Assembly: GCF_023205015.1 (NCBI RefSeq)
Contig: NZ_CP096258.1
Coordinates: 1,798,001 to 1,862,000 of the forward strand
Source of the DNA: Providencia rettgeri
GTDB lineage: Bacteria; Pseudomonadota; Gammaproteobacteria; Enterobacterales; Enterobacteriaceae
Length of the DNA stretch: 64,000 bases
Reading direction: 5' to 3'
Within the stretch, counting starts at the first letter, position 1, and the number at the start of each line of letters is the position of its first letter. A model generated the notes under the pieces. It had not been told where the DNA came from. It worked only from the letters and a program-made list of their open reading frames with translations, and searched no databases. Below are positions 35,294 to 45,655 of the stretch, piece after piece. Made by a program: the position numbers and the translations under genes.

Positions 35294-35313
35294 TTGATTG
35301 AATATTCAATCAA
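35294..35313. promoter_or_regulatory. Probable BetI operator
   Basis: TTGATTGAATATTCAATCAA is a perfect 20-bp palindrome centred in the betT/betI gap. BetI is a TetR-family dimer that controls both divergent units and is released by choline; a symmetric site here fits that role. The assignment is by position and symmetry. Confidence 0.75.
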
Positions 35314-35361
35314 AAAAACGTTTAATACAAGGGATCAATGTATTTTTTAGGTTCAAATACT

Positions 35362-35964
35362 ATGCCGAAGATAGGAATGCAGTCGATACGTAAACAACAG
35401 TTAATTCAAGCCACATTGGCTGTGATTAATGAAGTTGGAATGCAGGATGCCAGTTTTGTGTTAATTGCCCGTAAAGCCGGGGTTTCTACAGGAATTATTA
35501 GTCATTATTTTCGTGATAAAAATGGCTTGCTTGAAGCCGCTATGCGCCATATTCAATACCAACTAGGGTTTGCGGTGGCAATACGTTTGCGGATGTTAAC
35601 CGGAGCGGAGCCAAAACGACGAATTCAGGCAATTGTTGAAGGCAACTTCGACCCAACGCAAACCAGTGAGGCCGCGATGAAAACGTGGCTAGCCTTTTGG
35701 GCTAGTAGTATGCATCAACCGAATTTAAATCGTTTACAGCAGGTTAATGACCGGCGCTTGTATTCAAACTTAAGCTATGAGTTTGGGCGGGTATTAAACA
35801 AAGCGGATGCGCGGATGGCCGCGAAGGGGCTGGCGGCGTTAATTGATGGCTTATGGTTACGTAGTGCTTTGAGTAATGAGCAATTTCCTGTTAAGGATGC
35901 ACTCAAAATCACTAACGAATATATCGATATGCAGCTACAACGTGCTGAGGTTTTAGAAACTTAA
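35362..35964 (+). CDS. betI: Choline-responsive repressor BetI (TetR family)
   Basis: 200 aa from the ATG at 35362 ([18 protein letters not shown], as in E. coli); the frame starts at 35338. The N-terminal HTH ([27 protein letters not shown], about 28-54; core [10 protein letters not shown]) is nearly unchanged from E. coli, and the C-terminal ligand domain keeps [12 protein letters not shown] and [12 protein letters not shown]. First gene of betIBA. Confidence 0.96.
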   Translation: MPKIGMQSIRKQQLIQATLAVINEVGMQDASFVLIARKAGVSTGIISHYFRDKNGLLEAAMRHIQYQLGFAVAIRLRMLTGAEPKRRIQAIVEGNFDPTQTSEAAMKTWLAFWASSMHQPNLNRLQQVNDRRLYSNLSYEFGRVLNKADARMAAKGLAALIDGLWLRSALSNEQFPVKDALKITNEYIDMQLQRAEVLET

Positions 35965-35986
35965 TAACCAATTCAGAGGAGATAAT

Positions 35987-37465
35987 ATGCAACATCCACC
36001 GATACATAAGCTTTATATTCATGGTGGTTATGTCGACAGTTCACAACCTGAATGCGGGCAATTTCCTGCAATCAACCCTGCAAATGGCGAAACTATCGCA
36101 AATCTGCAATCTGCGACCCTTGAAGATATCCAATGGGCGGTAGAAAGTGCCAAACAAGGCCAAGAAGTCTGGGCGGCAATGACCGCGATAGAACGCTCAC
36201 GTATTTTACGCCGTGCGGTAGATATTTTACGGGAACGTAACGACGAGCTGGCCTACCTCGAAACCCTTGATACGGGCAAACCACTTTCTGAAACGCGTTA
36301 TGTGGATATCGTCACAGGGGCTGATGTCCTTGAATACTATGCAGGTTTAATCCCTATGCTGGAAGGGCAACAGATCCCTCTGCGTGACAGCTCGTTTGCT
36401 TATACCCGTCGTGAACCGCTGGGGGTTGTCGCTGGAATTGGCGCATGGAATTACCCTATCCAAATCGCATTATGGAAGTCAGCACCTGCTCTGGCTGCAG
36501 GTAATGCGATGGTGTTCAAACCCAGTGAAGTCACGTCGTTAACTGCATTAAAGTTAGCTGAAATTTATACTGAAGCGGGGGTGCCTGCCGGGGTGTTTAA
36601 CGTGGTGACAGGCCAAGGCGGTGAAGTGGGGCAATGGTTAACGGAGCACCCTGATATTGCCAAAGTTTCATTCACTGGGGGGATCGCAACGGGTAAAAAA
36701 GTGATGGCGAATGCGTCGGCCTCTTCTTTAAAAGAGGTGACGATGGAACTAGGCGGCAAATCACCTCTAATTATTTTCGATGATGCAGATTTAGATAAAG
36801 CTGCAGATATCGCCATGATGGCGAATTTTTATAGTTCCGGCCAAGTGTGTACCAATGGAACACGGGTTTTTGTGCCAGAATCGCTTAAATCACAGTTTGA
36901 AGACAAGATCACGGAACGTGTGGCGCGCATTAAAATAGGTTCTCCGATTGACGATAATATTAACTTTGGGCCATTAGTCAGTTTCGCACATATGGAAAAT
37001 GTGTTGCGTTATATTGAGTTAGGCAAACAACAAGGTGCGAAATTATTGTGCGGAGGTGAACGTTTGATGGATGGCGATTTCGCTCAGGGAGCGTATGTTG
37101 CACCAACGGTATTCACTGATTGCCACGATGAGATGCAAATCACACAGGAAGAAATTTTTGGTCCTGTCATGAGTATTTTAAGTTACCAATCAGAAGATGA
37201 AGTGATTACCCGTGCAAACAATAGTGTATATGGGCTTGCTGCTGGGGTTGTGACACAGGATCTCACGCGTGCGCATCGTGTTATCCATCAATTAGAAGCA
37301 GGGATTTGCTGGATTAATACATGGGGTGAATCACCCGCTCAAATGCCAGTAGGGGGGTATAAGCATTCCGGCGTTGGTCGTGAAAATGGCGTAATAACAC
37401 TGCAAAATTATACACAAGTGAAATCCATTCAAGTGGAACTGGGGGAATTTGCATCCGTTTTTTAA
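35987..37465 (+). CDS. betB: Betaine aldehyde dehydrogenase BetB
   Basis: Oxidises betaine aldehyde to glycine betaine with NAD(P)+. At 492 aa it is a full-length ALDH: the cofactor loop [11 protein letters not shown] (near 229), the catalytic glutamate in TMELGGKSP (near 253) and nucleophilic cysteine in GQVCTNGTR (near 287) are all present. GAGGAG precedes the start. It lies 22 bp after betI and 39 bp before betA. Confidence 0.97.
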   Translation: MQHPPIHKLYIHGGYVDSSQPECGQFPAINPANGETIANLQSATLEDIQWAVESAKQGQEVWAAMTAIERSRILRRAVDILRERNDELAYLETLDTGKPLSETRYVDIVTGADVLEYYAGLIPMLEGQQIPLRDSSFAYTRREPLGVVAGIGAWNYPIQIALWKSAPALAAGNAMVFKPSEVTSLTALKLAEIYTEAGVPAGVFNVVTGQGGEVGQWLTEHPDIAKVSFTGGIATGKKVMANASASSLKEVTMELGGKSPLIIFDDADLDKAADIAMMANFYSSGQVCTNGTRVFVPESLKSQFEDKITERVARIKIGSPIDDNINFGPLVSFAHMENVLRYIELGKQQGAKLLCGGERLMDGDFAQGAYVAPTVFTDCHDEMQITQEEIFGPVMSILSYQSEDEVITRANNSVYGLAAGVVTQDLTRAHRVIHQLEAGICWINTWGESPAQMPVGGYKHSGVGRENGVITLQNYTQVKSIQVELGEFASVF

Positions 37466-37504
37466 TCACATCATTTTAATTTGACTGAAACAGAGGAGAT
37501 AACA

Positions 37505-39184
37505 ATGGTCTACGACTATATTATTATCGGTGCTGGTTCAGCCGGTAACGTTCTTGCTACCCGCCTGACAGAAGATCCAGATGTTACTGTGCTGCTCCTT
37601 GAAGCAGGAGGACCGGACTACCGGTTCGACTTTCGCACACAAATGCCAGCGGCATTAGCCTACCCATTACAGGGGCGACGTTATAATTGGGCTTATGAAA
37701 CTGATCCTGAACCACATATGAATAACCGACGAATGGAATGTGGTAGAGGGAAGGGGCTCGGAGGCTCATCATTAATTAATGGGATGTGTTATATCCGAGG
37801 GAATGCTCTAGACTTTGACGGCTGGGCTGAGGCGCCTGGCTTAGAAGACTGGCGTTACCTCGATTGCTTACCTTATTTTAGAAAAGCAGAAACGCGTGAT
37901 ATTGGCCCGAATGATTACCATGGTGGAGATGGCCCAGTCAGTGTGACAACACCGAAGAATGGCAATAATGTGCTATTTCATGCGATGGTGGAAGCGGGTG
38001 TACAAGCTGGGTATCCACAAACTGATGATTTAAATGGGATCCAACAAGAGGGTTTTGGCCCGATGGATCGCACGGTCACTCCTCAAGGGCGACGAGCAAG
38101 TACAGCAAGAGGATATTTGGACCAAGCGAAAAAGCGCCATAACCTGACCATTCGTACCCATGCCACTACGGATACCATTGAGTTTGAAGGGAAAAAAGCG
38201 GCGGGTGTGAAGTATTATCAAGGTAATAGCACTACGCCAACGGTGGTAAAGGCGCGTAAAGAGGTTCTGTTATGCGCAGGTGCGATTGCATCTCCACAAA
38301 TTTTGCAGCGCTCTGGGGTTGGGCCTGAAGATGTGCTGACGGAGTTTAATATTCCAGCCGTGCACGTTTTACCCGGTGTAGGGCAAAACTTGCAAGACCA
38401 CCTTGAAATGTATTTGCAATATGAATGCAAACAACCAGTTTCATTATATCCAGCCTTAAAATGGATAAACCAACCCAAAATAGGCGCTGAATGGCTATTT
38501 AAAGGGACTGGAATTGGCGCAAGCAACCAATTTGAAGCGGGTGGGTTTATTCGTACCAGTGAAAAATTTGCTTGGCCAAATATTCAATTCCACTTTTTGC
38601 CTGTGGCGATTAACTATAACGGTAGTAATGCCGTTAATCAGCATGGTTTTCAAGCCCATGTAGGCTCAATGCGTTCGCCTAGCCGAGGGCGCGTTCGTTT
38701 GAAATCTTTAGACCCAAGGCAGCATCCGAGTATTTTATTTAACTACATGTCATCGGAACAGGATTGGGAAGAGTTTCGTGCTGCTATTCGTATTACCCGT
38801 GAAATTATGGCTCAGCCAGCACTTGACCCATATCGTGGGGAAGAAATTAGCCCTGGTAAACAGATTAGTACGGATGACGAGCTAGATGCATTTGTCCGCG
38901 AGAGAGCTGAAACTGCTTTTCATCCATGTGGTACATGCAAGATGGGGCACGATGAGATGGCAGTGGTTGATGGTGCAGGACGTGTTCATGGAATTGAAAA
39001 TTTACGAGTTATCGACGCATCAATTATGCCGCTGATTATTACGGGTAATTTAAATGCAACGACTATCATGATCGCGGAGAAAATCGCCGATAAAATTCGA
39101 AACCGACCTCCGTTGCCCACAAGCGATGCTGAATATTATGTCGCTGGTGATAGGCCGGTAAGAAATCAGCCATTAAGAGGCTAA
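37505..39184 (+). CDS. betA: Choline dehydrogenase BetA (GMC oxidoreductase)
   Basis: Membrane-associated FAD enzyme that oxidises choline to betaine aldehyde. 559 aa from the ATG at 37505 (GAGGAGATAACA upstream; the longer frame to 37481 lacks one). FAD-binding GAGSAG at residues 9-14, GMC signatures [15 protein letters not shown] (near 79) and [13 protein letters not shown] (near 258), and the active-site histidine in [11 protein letters not shown] (near 470). Last gene of betIBA. Confidence 0.97.
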   Translation: MVYDYIIIGAGSAGNVLATRLTEDPDVTVLLLEAGGPDYRFDFRTQMPAALAYPLQGRRYNWAYETDPEPHMNNRRMECGRGKGLGGSSLINGMCYIRGNALDFDGWAEAPGLEDWRYLDCLPYFRKAETRDIGPNDYHGGDGPVSVTTPKNGNNVLFHAMVEAGVQAGYPQTDDLNGIQQEGFGPMDRTVTPQGRRASTARGYLDQAKKRHNLTIRTHATTDTIEFEGKKAAGVKYYQGNSTTPTVVKARKEVLLCAGAIASPQILQRSGVGPEDVLTEFNIPAVHVLPGVGQNLQDHLEMYLQYECKQPVSLYPALKWINQPKIGAEWLFKGTGIGASNQFEAGGFIRTSEKFAWPNIQFHFLPVAINYNGSNAVNQHGFQAHVGSMRSPSRGRVRLKSLDPRQHPSILFNYMSSEQDWEEFRAAIRITREIMAQPALDPYRGEEISPGKQISTDDELDAFVRERAETAFHPCGTCKMGHDEMAVVDGAGRVHGIENLRVIDASIMPLIITGNLNATTIMIAEKIADKIRNRPPLPTSDAEYYVAGDRPVRNQPLRG

Positions 39185-39209
39185 CTTTATGCACTAAGGC
39201 TTTACGTAC

Positions 39210-39244
39210 AAAGTGATTGATATTTATATCAGTCGCTTTTTTTT
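39210..39244 (+). terminator. betIBA terminator
   Basis: Fourteen-bp stem AAAGTGATTGATAT / ATATCAGTCGCTTT (two G-U pairs), TT loop, ending in about eight T. Confidence 0.88.
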
Positions 39245-39281
39245 GTTAGCTAGACAGAATATGTATTGGTGAATTTTAGGC

Positions 39282-39308
39282 AAAAAAAACCTCCAAATAT
39301 AAAGGAGG
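39282..39308 (-). terminator. Minus-strand terminator downstream of cutA
   Basis: On the minus strand CCTCC, 9-nt loop, GGAGG, then eight T. It is about 140 bp beyond the cutA stop. Confidence 0.7.
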
Positions 39309-39447
39309 GAAAATAAATATAAAGCGAGCTTATTTATATAGCATTAATTTTCGGTAAACCATAGCCGACCAGTTAAATTTATTTATACAAAACGATTCTA
39401 GCTCACAATTTATAACGTTATTGTTATTAAATTCAGATTAATACCTA

Positions 39448-39795
39448 TTATTTAACGGAGCTAATCAGCCATCGTAAGTAATTATCTTCCACTTGGCTTG
39501 GGTCTAAGCGAATGAGTTCAGGAGTTTCATATGGGTGTATTTCTTTTATTGCCTTAAACAAATTGAGTTGATTTCCTTGGGTCGTTTTGATCAAAAGCAA
39601 AATCTCCTTATCTTGCGTGATATTATCATGCCATAGATAAACTGATGTTATTTCAGGAAGTAGAGAAACGCATGCAGCTAAACGATTGGCTAGTAAATGT
39701 TGGGTAATTTTAATTGCGTTTTCATGGCTATTCGTCGTGCATAACACAATACATGGGCTTTTTGCATTTGTGGTATAAATTTCATTAGTGGACAT
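39448..39795 (-). CDS. cutA: Divalent-cation tolerance protein CutA
   Basis: A 115-residue trimeric PII-like protein. It matches E. coli CutA1 in CIVLCTTN, LANRLAACVSLLPEITSVYLW and HPYETPELIRL, including the conserved cysteine, histidine and glutamate implicated in copper binding. The exact cellular role is unsettled. AAGGAA immediately before the ATG. In E. coli cutA sits with dsbD; here it stands alone. Confidence 0.92.
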   Translation of the reverse strand: MSTNEIYTTNAKSPCIVLCTTNSHENAIKITQHLLANRLAACVSLLPEITSVYLWHDNITQDKEILLLIKTTQGNQLNLFKAIKEIHPYETPELIRLDPSQVEDNYLRWLISSVK

Positions 39796-40434
39796 TTCAT
39801 TTCCTTCTTAGTCATATTTGGATGTGTTTTGTTGCTCATATTTAGATTAGGAATAAAAATTTTATTGAAAAAAGCATAATCACTATAAGTGTTTTTTAGC
39901 ATGATTAGATTAGATAATAAGTAATGATAATTAAGGATGAAGCATCGTTCCAATGGTGGCCTGTGTGTTTTTTGCTCAGAAACTGCCATTGTTATAATTT
40001 TTTATATATTCAATATAATTTAGAGTATTTCTTGATTTTATTTTATTAATTCGATTCAGCAAGCATAAATTGAGGGCAAACTATAAAAATAATTGAAATT
40101 TTAGTATATTAAGAAACAAATTAGATTATGAGATAAATGTGAGTGCATGTGCTGCTAGCCGAGTAATAGAACAAATAATAAGCCCAACTTTATTTTTACC
40201 CTTATTCATTTAAGGGTAGGCTTATCTTTTTATGCAAAAAATATGAAAGATTAATTACTGAAATAATATATTACGTCCCGTTACAAAATAACGTGAATTT
40301 GTATTATAAAAGAATCTACGTACTGATAAATATCAAGGTTTTTTTGCTATATATTGTTAATCTAAAGACAAAATTAGAATATATAACTGAAATTACTCTG
40401 TATTTCCATCTTTAAACGTGTATGGATAAACCTT
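39796..40434. other. AT-rich leader region of the DASS gene
   Basis: A 640-bp gap without an ordinary gene. A hairpin at 40179-40224 and a possible 24-codon leader ORF (GTG at 40139 to TAA at 40213) that runs into it are described separately. The remainder is AT-rich with no recognised sites. Confidence 0.5.
40179..40224 (+). terminator. Nested hairpin in the leader upstream of the DASS gene
   Basis: Inner stem ACCCTT / AAGGGT (8-nt loop) and outer stem TAAGCC / GGCTTA, then TCTTTTT. No plus-strand gene precedes it, so it is either the end of an unseen small transcript or an attenuator about 210 bp before the transporter start. Confidence 0.5.
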
Positions 40435-41907
40435 ATGAATAAACTAACACCTTTAAAACCTGTTCCAACATTAATCGCAGTTGCAATAACATTAATTATT
40501 TGGTTTTTAATTCCTGTTCCTGAAGGTGTTAATCCAAATGCGTGGCATCTTTTAGCATTATTTGTAGGCACAATCGCTGCTATTATTGGTAAGGCTTTAC
40601 CAATAGGCGGAGTTTCTATTGTCGCAATTTCATTAGTTGCAGTTACTGGAGTCACTAATCCTGAATCAACTAAAGGGGCAATTGCGGATGCATTAAGTGG
40701 TTTTTCTAATGACTTAATTTGGTTAATTGGTATTTCTATCATGGTTTCCATGAGCTTGAACAAAACAGGTTTAGGGGCAAGGATAGGGTATTATGTCATT
40801 TCTTTATTTGGTAAAAAAACATTGGGTATTGCTTATTCATTGGCAATAGCAGAAACAATATTGGCTCCTGTGACACCAAGTAATACCGCTCGAGGTGGGG
40901 GAATTATTCACCCAATTATGCGTTCTATCGCTGATAGTTTTGGGTCTAAGGCGGATGATGGTACTGCTGGGAAAATCGGTCGTTATTTGGCTTTGGTCAA
41001 TTACAATATTAACCCGATTACGTCTGCAATGTTTATTACGGCAACAGCCCCAAACCCACTGATAGTCAGCCTGATTGTCAGTGAGTTAGGGCAAAAAGGG
41101 GAGCTAACTTGGGGAATGTGGGCTATTGCCGCATTTGTACCAGCCATTATCTCTTTGATTTTAATGCCATTGGTCATTTATTTGATGTACAAGCCTGAAA
41201 TCACCTCTACGCCGGATGCGCCTAATTTTGCCAAAGAACGTTTACAGCAATTAGGGCCAGTTTCATTACCTGAAAAATTAACATTAGCTGTTTTTGGGTT
41301 GCTATTACTGATGTGGGCAGGTGTACCAGCAATGATCTTTGGGCCTGCATACAGTGTGAATGCAACAACAGCAGCATTTATTGGTTTAAGTATTTTATTA
41401 GCAACAGGTGTCATCAATTGGGATGATGTCTTAAAAAATAAAGGGGCTTGGGATACGGTAGTTTGGTTCTCTGCTTTAGTGATGATGGCATCTTTCTTAG
41501 GAAAATTAGGCTTAATTAAATGGATGTCAGTTTCAGTCGAGGGAGCCATTGCGAGTATGGGAATTAGCTGGGTATGGGGGATGTTGATCCTTGTTCTTAT
41601 CTATGTTTATTCCCACTATTTCTTTGCCAGTACAACAGCGCATATTACCGCAATGTACGCTGCATTTTTAGCCGCGGGATTATCTCTCGGTGCACCACCA
41701 ATGTTGTTAGCATTAACGCTTGCTTTCTCATCATCATTAATGATGTCACTCACTCATTATGGAACAGGTACCGCACCAATTATCTTTGGTTCTGGCTATG
41801 CCACATTAGGCGAGTGGTGGAAAACCGGTTTTGTTATGAGTGTCGTTAACTTAGCCATCTGGTTCTTTATTGGTAGCGTTTGGTGGAAGTTCTTAGGTTA
41901 CTGGTAA
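40435..41907 (+). CDS. DASS-family anion (di/tricarboxylate) transporter
   Basis: A 490-residue protein with about 12 hydrophobic helices and the DASS hallmarks: AETILAPVTPSNTARGGGI (near 140-158), the SNT sodium/substrate motif with ATAPNPL, and a second hairpin region with HYGTGTAPIIFGSG in the C-terminal half. It resembles the TtdT/CitT/plant 2-oxoglutarate-malate branch, which exchange dicarboxylates or import citrate. The substrate is undetermined. There are no catabolic genes beside it, and it differs from the DASS protein of the citrate locus. Confidence 0.88.
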   Translation: MNKLTPLKPVPTLIAVAITLIIWFLIPVPEGVNPNAWHLLALFVGTIAAIIGKALPIGGVSIVAISLVAVTGVTNPESTKGAIADALSGFSNDLIWLIGISIMVSMSLNKTGLGARIGYYVISLFGKKTLGIAYSLAIAETILAPVTPSNTARGGGIIHPIMRSIADSFGSKADDGTAGKIGRYLALVNYNINPITSAMFITATAPNPLIVSLIVSELGQKGELTWGMWAIAAFVPAIISLILMPLVIYLMYKPEITSTPDAPNFAKERLQQLGPVSLPEKLTLAVFGLLLLMWAGVPAMIFGPAYSVNATTAAFIGLSILLATGVINWDDVLKNKGAWDTVVWFSALVMMASFLGKLGLIKWMSVSVEGAIASMGISWVWGMLILVLIYVYSHYFFASTTAHITAMYAAFLAAGLSLGAPPMLLALTLAFSSSLMMSLTHYGTGTAPIIFGSGYATLGEWWKTGFVMSVVNLAIWFFIGSVWWKFLGYW

Positions 41908-41939
41908 TTAGCTAAATTAGTGATTAAAGATATTTAATA

Positions 41940-41967
41940 GAAATCGGGCTATTAGCTCGATTTCTTC
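41940..41967 (+). terminator. Terminator of the DASS gene
   Basis: Ten-bp stem GAAATCGGGC / GCTCGATTTC (one G-U pair), loop TATTA, then a T-rich stretch. Confidence 0.8.
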
Positions 41968-41982
41968 GTTTAAAACCCCATG

Positions 41983-42189
41983 CTATAAATAAGTGGCTAT
42001 TGTAACAACCAAACCACTAATTATCGAAATCAGCATCACTTTTCCCCAACTGAAGACTGACGACGATTTTAATGCGTGTTGCCATAACAAACTTATTTCA
42101 TCCGCATGCGCATATTTTCTCTTATTGATCGCAATCTTAATTTTTTTGATTGTATCGTTATCTATCGGTAATGTTTTTTGAATAACCAT
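41983..42189 (-). CDS. Small membrane protein, 68 aa
   Basis: Reads leftward from 42189 with a good ribosome-binding site (GGGAAGG, 7 bp spacing). The first 45 residues are hydrophilic and Lys-rich; the last 20 (VMLISIISGLVVTIATYL) form a single hydrophobic C-terminal helix, suggesting a tail-anchored inner-membrane protein. Family not recognised. A plus-strand frame over the same bases (41993-42181) is its shadow. Confidence 0.55.
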   Translation of the reverse strand: MVIQKTLPIDNDTIKKIKIAINKRKYAHADEISLLWQHALKSSSVFSWGKVMLISIISGLVVTIATYL

Positions 42190-42545
42190 ACTATGACCTT
42201 CCCTTAAGCTGAAGATGTAAATTCAATCAGTAAGACTGGTAGTTGTTTGTTTACCTTAATTATCTCAGGTCATATAAAAAGAAAAATTGATGGGCTTGCA
42301 TGCAAACTTCCTCATTTATCGTATTTGAAATGAGACTTAATCTATTTAGTAAGAAAAAAGCCAGCTTGGAAGAAAAATTACCGTTATTAAGAGGAAATAA
42401 CGCTTAATTTAAGGTCATATTTATCATTTTTTAACGAGATATTATTATTTGGAACGTTCGGAGTTAAAGGCTATAAATGGGATTGGTTTACATGAAAAAG
42501 TAGGTATGATGTAGTAGAGGGTCATTTAATTCGTTCGAGGAACAC
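42190..42545. other. Gene-free interval
   Basis: About 355 bp holding, by position, promoters for the small minus-strand gene and for the DMT transporter. No motif could be supported. Confidence 0.4.
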
Positions 42546-43418
42546 ATGTATTCACAAAGAAAGGCAGAGTTTTTCTTGGTGCTTACCACGATAATTGCGG
42601 CTTGGGGATGGGTGTTTTCCCGAGAAGCAGTGCAGGGAATGCCAATATTTGCCTTTCTTGGTAGCCGTTTTTTATTCGCTGCTATCATTTTAGCCCCTTT
42701 TTGTGGGGGCGAGAAAAATAGAATAGCGGTAAAGCAATTACCCAAAATATTAATGACTGGCGGTTGGATGTCATTAAATATGGTGCTTTGGATCCACGCA
42801 GTTGCGATAACAGACTCAATTGGAGAAGGGGCCTTTATCATGAGTCTGGCGATGTTGTTTGTTCCCCTAGTTGCATGGGTGATTTTAAAAAATAAACCTG
42901 TACGTTATTTCTGGGAGGCACTTCCTGTCGCTGTTCTGGGGCTGGCATGTTTAACACTATTCAAGGCTCAACTTGAGTTTAAGGCAAGCCAACTATGGTT
43001 TCTTGGCGCTGCAATTGTTCAGGCTATCTATTTTTGTTATACCAGTTTATATACTCGAACAATTCCTCTGTTGCCGTTAACGACCATTCAACTTGCTTGT
43101 ACTGGAGTGACAGGGCTAGTTTTGTCACTCTTTTTGGAAGAATGGCCAAGTAGCATCACAGTACCCACTATAATGTGGTTTATTGCTAGTGTGGTGATAG
43201 CAACGAGTTTGCGGTTTGTATTACAGCTGATTGGTCAAAAAAATACCACAGCAGGAAATGCGGCAATTATTATGATCCTTGAACCTGTTATGACTGTATT
43301 TGTAGCGGCTATTTGGTACAGTGAAAGAATGCCTTTTATCCAAATTGTTGGCTGTGTGCTAATTTTATCATCATTATTCTATTATCGATGGCGTTGTTCT
43401 AATTCATTGCCCAGGTGA
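42546..43418 (+). CDS. EamA/DMT-superfamily transporter
   Basis: A 290-residue protein with ten hydrophobic helices in two EamA repeats (about 5-135 and 150-285). The typical helix 1 AAWGWVFSREAVQG, FLGSRFLFAAI in helix 2, and the second-repeat ILEPVMTVFVAAIWYSE are clear. Members export metabolites such as amino acids; the substrate here is unknown. TTCGAGGAAC precedes the ATG. No operon partner. Confidence 0.87.
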   Translation: MYSQRKAEFFLVLTTIIAAWGWVFSREAVQGMPIFAFLGSRFLFAAIILAPFCGGEKNRIAVKQLPKILMTGGWMSLNMVLWIHAVAITDSIGEGAFIMSLAMLFVPLVAWVILKNKPVRYFWEALPVAVLGLACLTLFKAQLEFKASQLWFLGAAIVQAIYFCYTSLYTRTIPLLPLTTIQLACTGVTGLVLSLFLEEWPSSITVPTIMWFIASVVIATSLRFVLQLIGQKNTTAGNAAIIMILEPVMTVFVAAIWYSERMPFIQIVGCVLILSSLFYYRWRCSNSLPR

Positions 43419-43648
43419 AATACACATAATAAAATATGGGACAAGACAGATTTTTTATAAGAAAACAGCTATGATTAATATGAATAGTCAGTGATAGGGA
43501 TGTTAATCTTAATAAGAGCGTCTTATTTGGTGAATTAAGATTAATGGTATTGAAAACATAAACAAGATATCCAAAATAGCGTGAACTAGGAATAATAGAG
43601 GTTTATTATTATCATCTTAGTTAAAGCTAAATAGGAAATGGGCATAAA

Positions 43649-43969
43649 ATGAAAAAATTAGCATTAATATTAGGTATGGCAGGAGCAATGGTTGTGTTGT
43701 CTGCATGTTCTGATGAAAAGTCAGAAATTGCTGAATATAAAGAGAATTTTGTGAATACCTGTGTGGTTGCATCAGGAAACCCGCAAGGTGAAACGGCAAA
43801 TGCAGTCAGTGCAATTTGTGGTTGCGCCTACGATAAAACAATTGAAAAATATGGTTTAGCTGAGTTTAAACGTATGGATGCGGAAATAGAAAAATCAGGT
43901 ACTGCAGAGCCTGAATTCCAAAAAACCATGATTGAATTTGTGCAACAGTGTTCGACTAGCGCGCGTTAA
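43649..43969 (+). CDS. Small lipoprotein, 106 aa, unknown function
   Basis: Signal MKKLALILGMAGAMVVLSAC with lipobox LSAC and acylated Cys20; Ser at +2 suggests the outer membrane under the Lol rule. The mature part has further cysteines near 38, 57, 59 and 101 (TCVVA, ICGC, QQC), enough for two disulphides, and a helical body with KYGLAEFKRMDAEIEK. Resembles hypothetical enterobacterial lipoproteins; I cannot name a family. A strong hairpin follows. Confidence 0.75.
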   Translation: MKKLALILGMAGAMVVLSACSDEKSEIAEYKENFVNTCVVASGNPQGETANAVSAICGCAYDKTIEKYGLAEFKRMDAEIEKSGTAEPEFQKTMIEFVQQCSTSAR

Positions 43970-43978
43970 TAATTTATG

Positions 43979-44018
43979 ACTCGCAGCTATTATCAATTAA
44001 CAATAGCTGCGAGTTTAT
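43979..44018. terminator. Bidirectional hairpin
   Basis: Perfect 13-bp stem ACTCGCAGCTATT / AATAGCTGCGAGT, 10-nt loop, followed by TTTATT; serves the lipoprotein and the convergent oxidoreductase gene. Confidence 0.82.
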
Positions 44019-44022
44019 TACT

Positions 44023-45114
44023 TTACTTAAATAAGTGCTTAAATTGATGTGGGGCACAGCGCCGGTATTGTGGCGCAACGTCTATTTGTTCATTCAATTC
44101 ACTCGCAGCTCGCCAAGGCCATCGCGGCTCAAATAAGATCCCCCTACCAATAGCGACAAAATCAGCTTGATGGGTTGCAAGTATCGCTTCGGCTTGCAAC
44201 GGCTCTGTAATCAGACCTACAGCAATCACGGGCATCATACTTTGTTCATGGATCGCTTGTGCTAATGGTACTTGGTAATTCGGGCTTAATGGTATCTGTT
44301 GTTCAGTTGATAACCCGCCAGATGAGACGTGGATATAGTCACAACCTAAATCTTCTAATAATTCTGTTAGCTCAATTGATTCAGGTACGCTCCAACCCGA
44401 TTCAAGCCAATCTGTTGCGGAGATCCGTACACCAATTGCAACATTAGGGCTAATGGCTTCTCTCATCTCATGGAAAATATTAATCAGTAAGCGAGTACGA
44501 TTCTTAAAGCATCCACCATATTCATCTTGTCGTAAGTTTGATATTGGTGATAAGAATTCATGCAGTAAATATCCGTGAGCAGCATGGATCTCAATAACGT
44601 CAAAACCGGCTTTTTCAGCACGAATGGCGGCGTCAATAAATTGCTGTTTGACCTGTAAAATTTCATCAATCGTTAATGCATGTGGGATTGCGTTCTCACC
44701 AAAAGCGATTGCTGATGGTGCAACAGTTTGCCAACCATTGGGTTGTGTAGGCTGGATACTGTTACCCCCTAACCAAGGTAACTCGGTTGATGCCTTTCTA
44801 CCTGCGTGAGCAATTTGTACCCCGAAACGCGCATCTGAAAAATGTCTGATATCGTTGAGCATTTTCTGCATGGCGACCATTTGTTCGTCATTCCATAAGC
44901 CTAAGTCTTTGTAGGTAATACGCCCTTCAGGAACAACAGCACTGGCTTCTACAATCACTAAGGAGGCCCCTGATAAAGCAAGGTTCATATAGTGGGCGTT
45001 ATGCCAAGCGGTTGGCATGCCATTTTCTGCGGAATATTGGCACATCGGGGGAACAATGATTCTATTTTTCAACGAAACTTGGCTTATTGATGCAGGTGAA
45101 AAAAGGCGGCTCAT
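44023..45114 (-). CDS. NADH:flavin oxidoreductase, YqjM/NamA-type old yellow enzyme
   Basis: A 363-residue FMN (beta/alpha)8 ene-reductase from the ATG at 45114 (AGGAA upstream; the frame begins at 45135). The YqjM-subclass features are visible: PPMCQYSAENG with the redox-tuning cysteine near residue 25, the substrate-binding histidine pair in EIHAAHGYLLHEFLSP (near 172-175), and FMN-binding GRGILFEPRWPWRAA near 330. Such enzymes reduce activated C=C bonds with NADPH. Physiological substrate unknown. Confidence 0.92.
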   Translation of the reverse strand: MSRLFSPASISQVSLKNRIIVPPMCQYSAENGMPTAWHNAHYMNLALSGASLVIVEASAVVPEGRITYKDLGLWNDEQMVAMQKMLNDIRHFSDARFGVQIAHAGRKASTELPWLGGNSIQPTQPNGWQTVAPSAIAFGENAIPHALTIDEILQVKQQFIDAAIRAEKAGFDVIEIHAAHGYLLHEFLSPISNLRQDEYGGCFKNRTRLLINIFHEMREAISPNVAIGVRISATDWLESGWSVPESIELTELLEDLGCDYIHVSSGGLSTEQQIPLSPNYQVPLAQAIHEQSMMPVIAVGLITEPLQAEAILATHQADFVAIGRGILFEPRWPWRAASELNEQIDVAPQYRRCAPHQFKHLFK

Positions 45115-45655
45115 TGGAACATTCCTTATTAGCAAACTTAAATTATTTTAATATTATACTGAGTTTGCCAAAGTTTTTTTGTGAGATGGTGTGGTATTAC
45201 GGGGCAAATTTTATTTTTACAGCGGATTGGTAATAGAAAATCAAGCGAATTTTTGAATATTTGACCAAAATCATAAAAAGTATATTTCCCTAGTAACATG
45301 ATGAAAAAGGAGGGAGAAAATATAAAAAAATAAGAGAAAAAATAAAATATTATAATAATCATTGATTTTTGATTGTTATAATTCTGTAACTTATAAATAA
45401 AATAATAACTCCCACGCCAGAATGGTGTTAATGCTTGTTTATGGTTTTAATGGTTCTAATAGAGAATAAAACTATTTTTTTATTTTAAATGATAATTTAA
45501 ATAATGATTAATACATTGTTTGTGAAGCAAAAATATAAAATATTCCTTGCGGTTATATTAAATGGTTTATATAAGAAATATGCTTATTAAGCTAATGCGA
45601 GCCAAGCTGAAATTTGTGTTCACCTGAAAAATATAATTCTAAGAAGGAAGTTGAT
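45115..45655. other. AT-rich divergent control region
   Basis: About 540 bp between the divergent oxidoreductase and CitMHS genes. Very AT-rich; an open frame at 45138-45362 on the minus strand is compositional noise. No operator is identifiable by eye. Confidence 0.45.

Noticed and set aside
39690..39989. 99-codon minus-strand frame overlapping the cutA start
   Set aside because: It overlaps the conserved cutA N-terminus in another frame and is rich in Asn/Lys/Met from AT-rich DNA.
42190..42545. Possible small genes between the 68-aa protein and the DMT transporter
   Set aside because: Only frames of under 25 codons without ribosome-binding sites are present.
45138..45362. 74-codon open frame on the minus strand rich in Phe and Ile
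   Set aside because: It is a low-complexity translation of AT-rich intergenic DNA, with no ribosome-binding site and no signal-like order of polar and hydrophobic residues.
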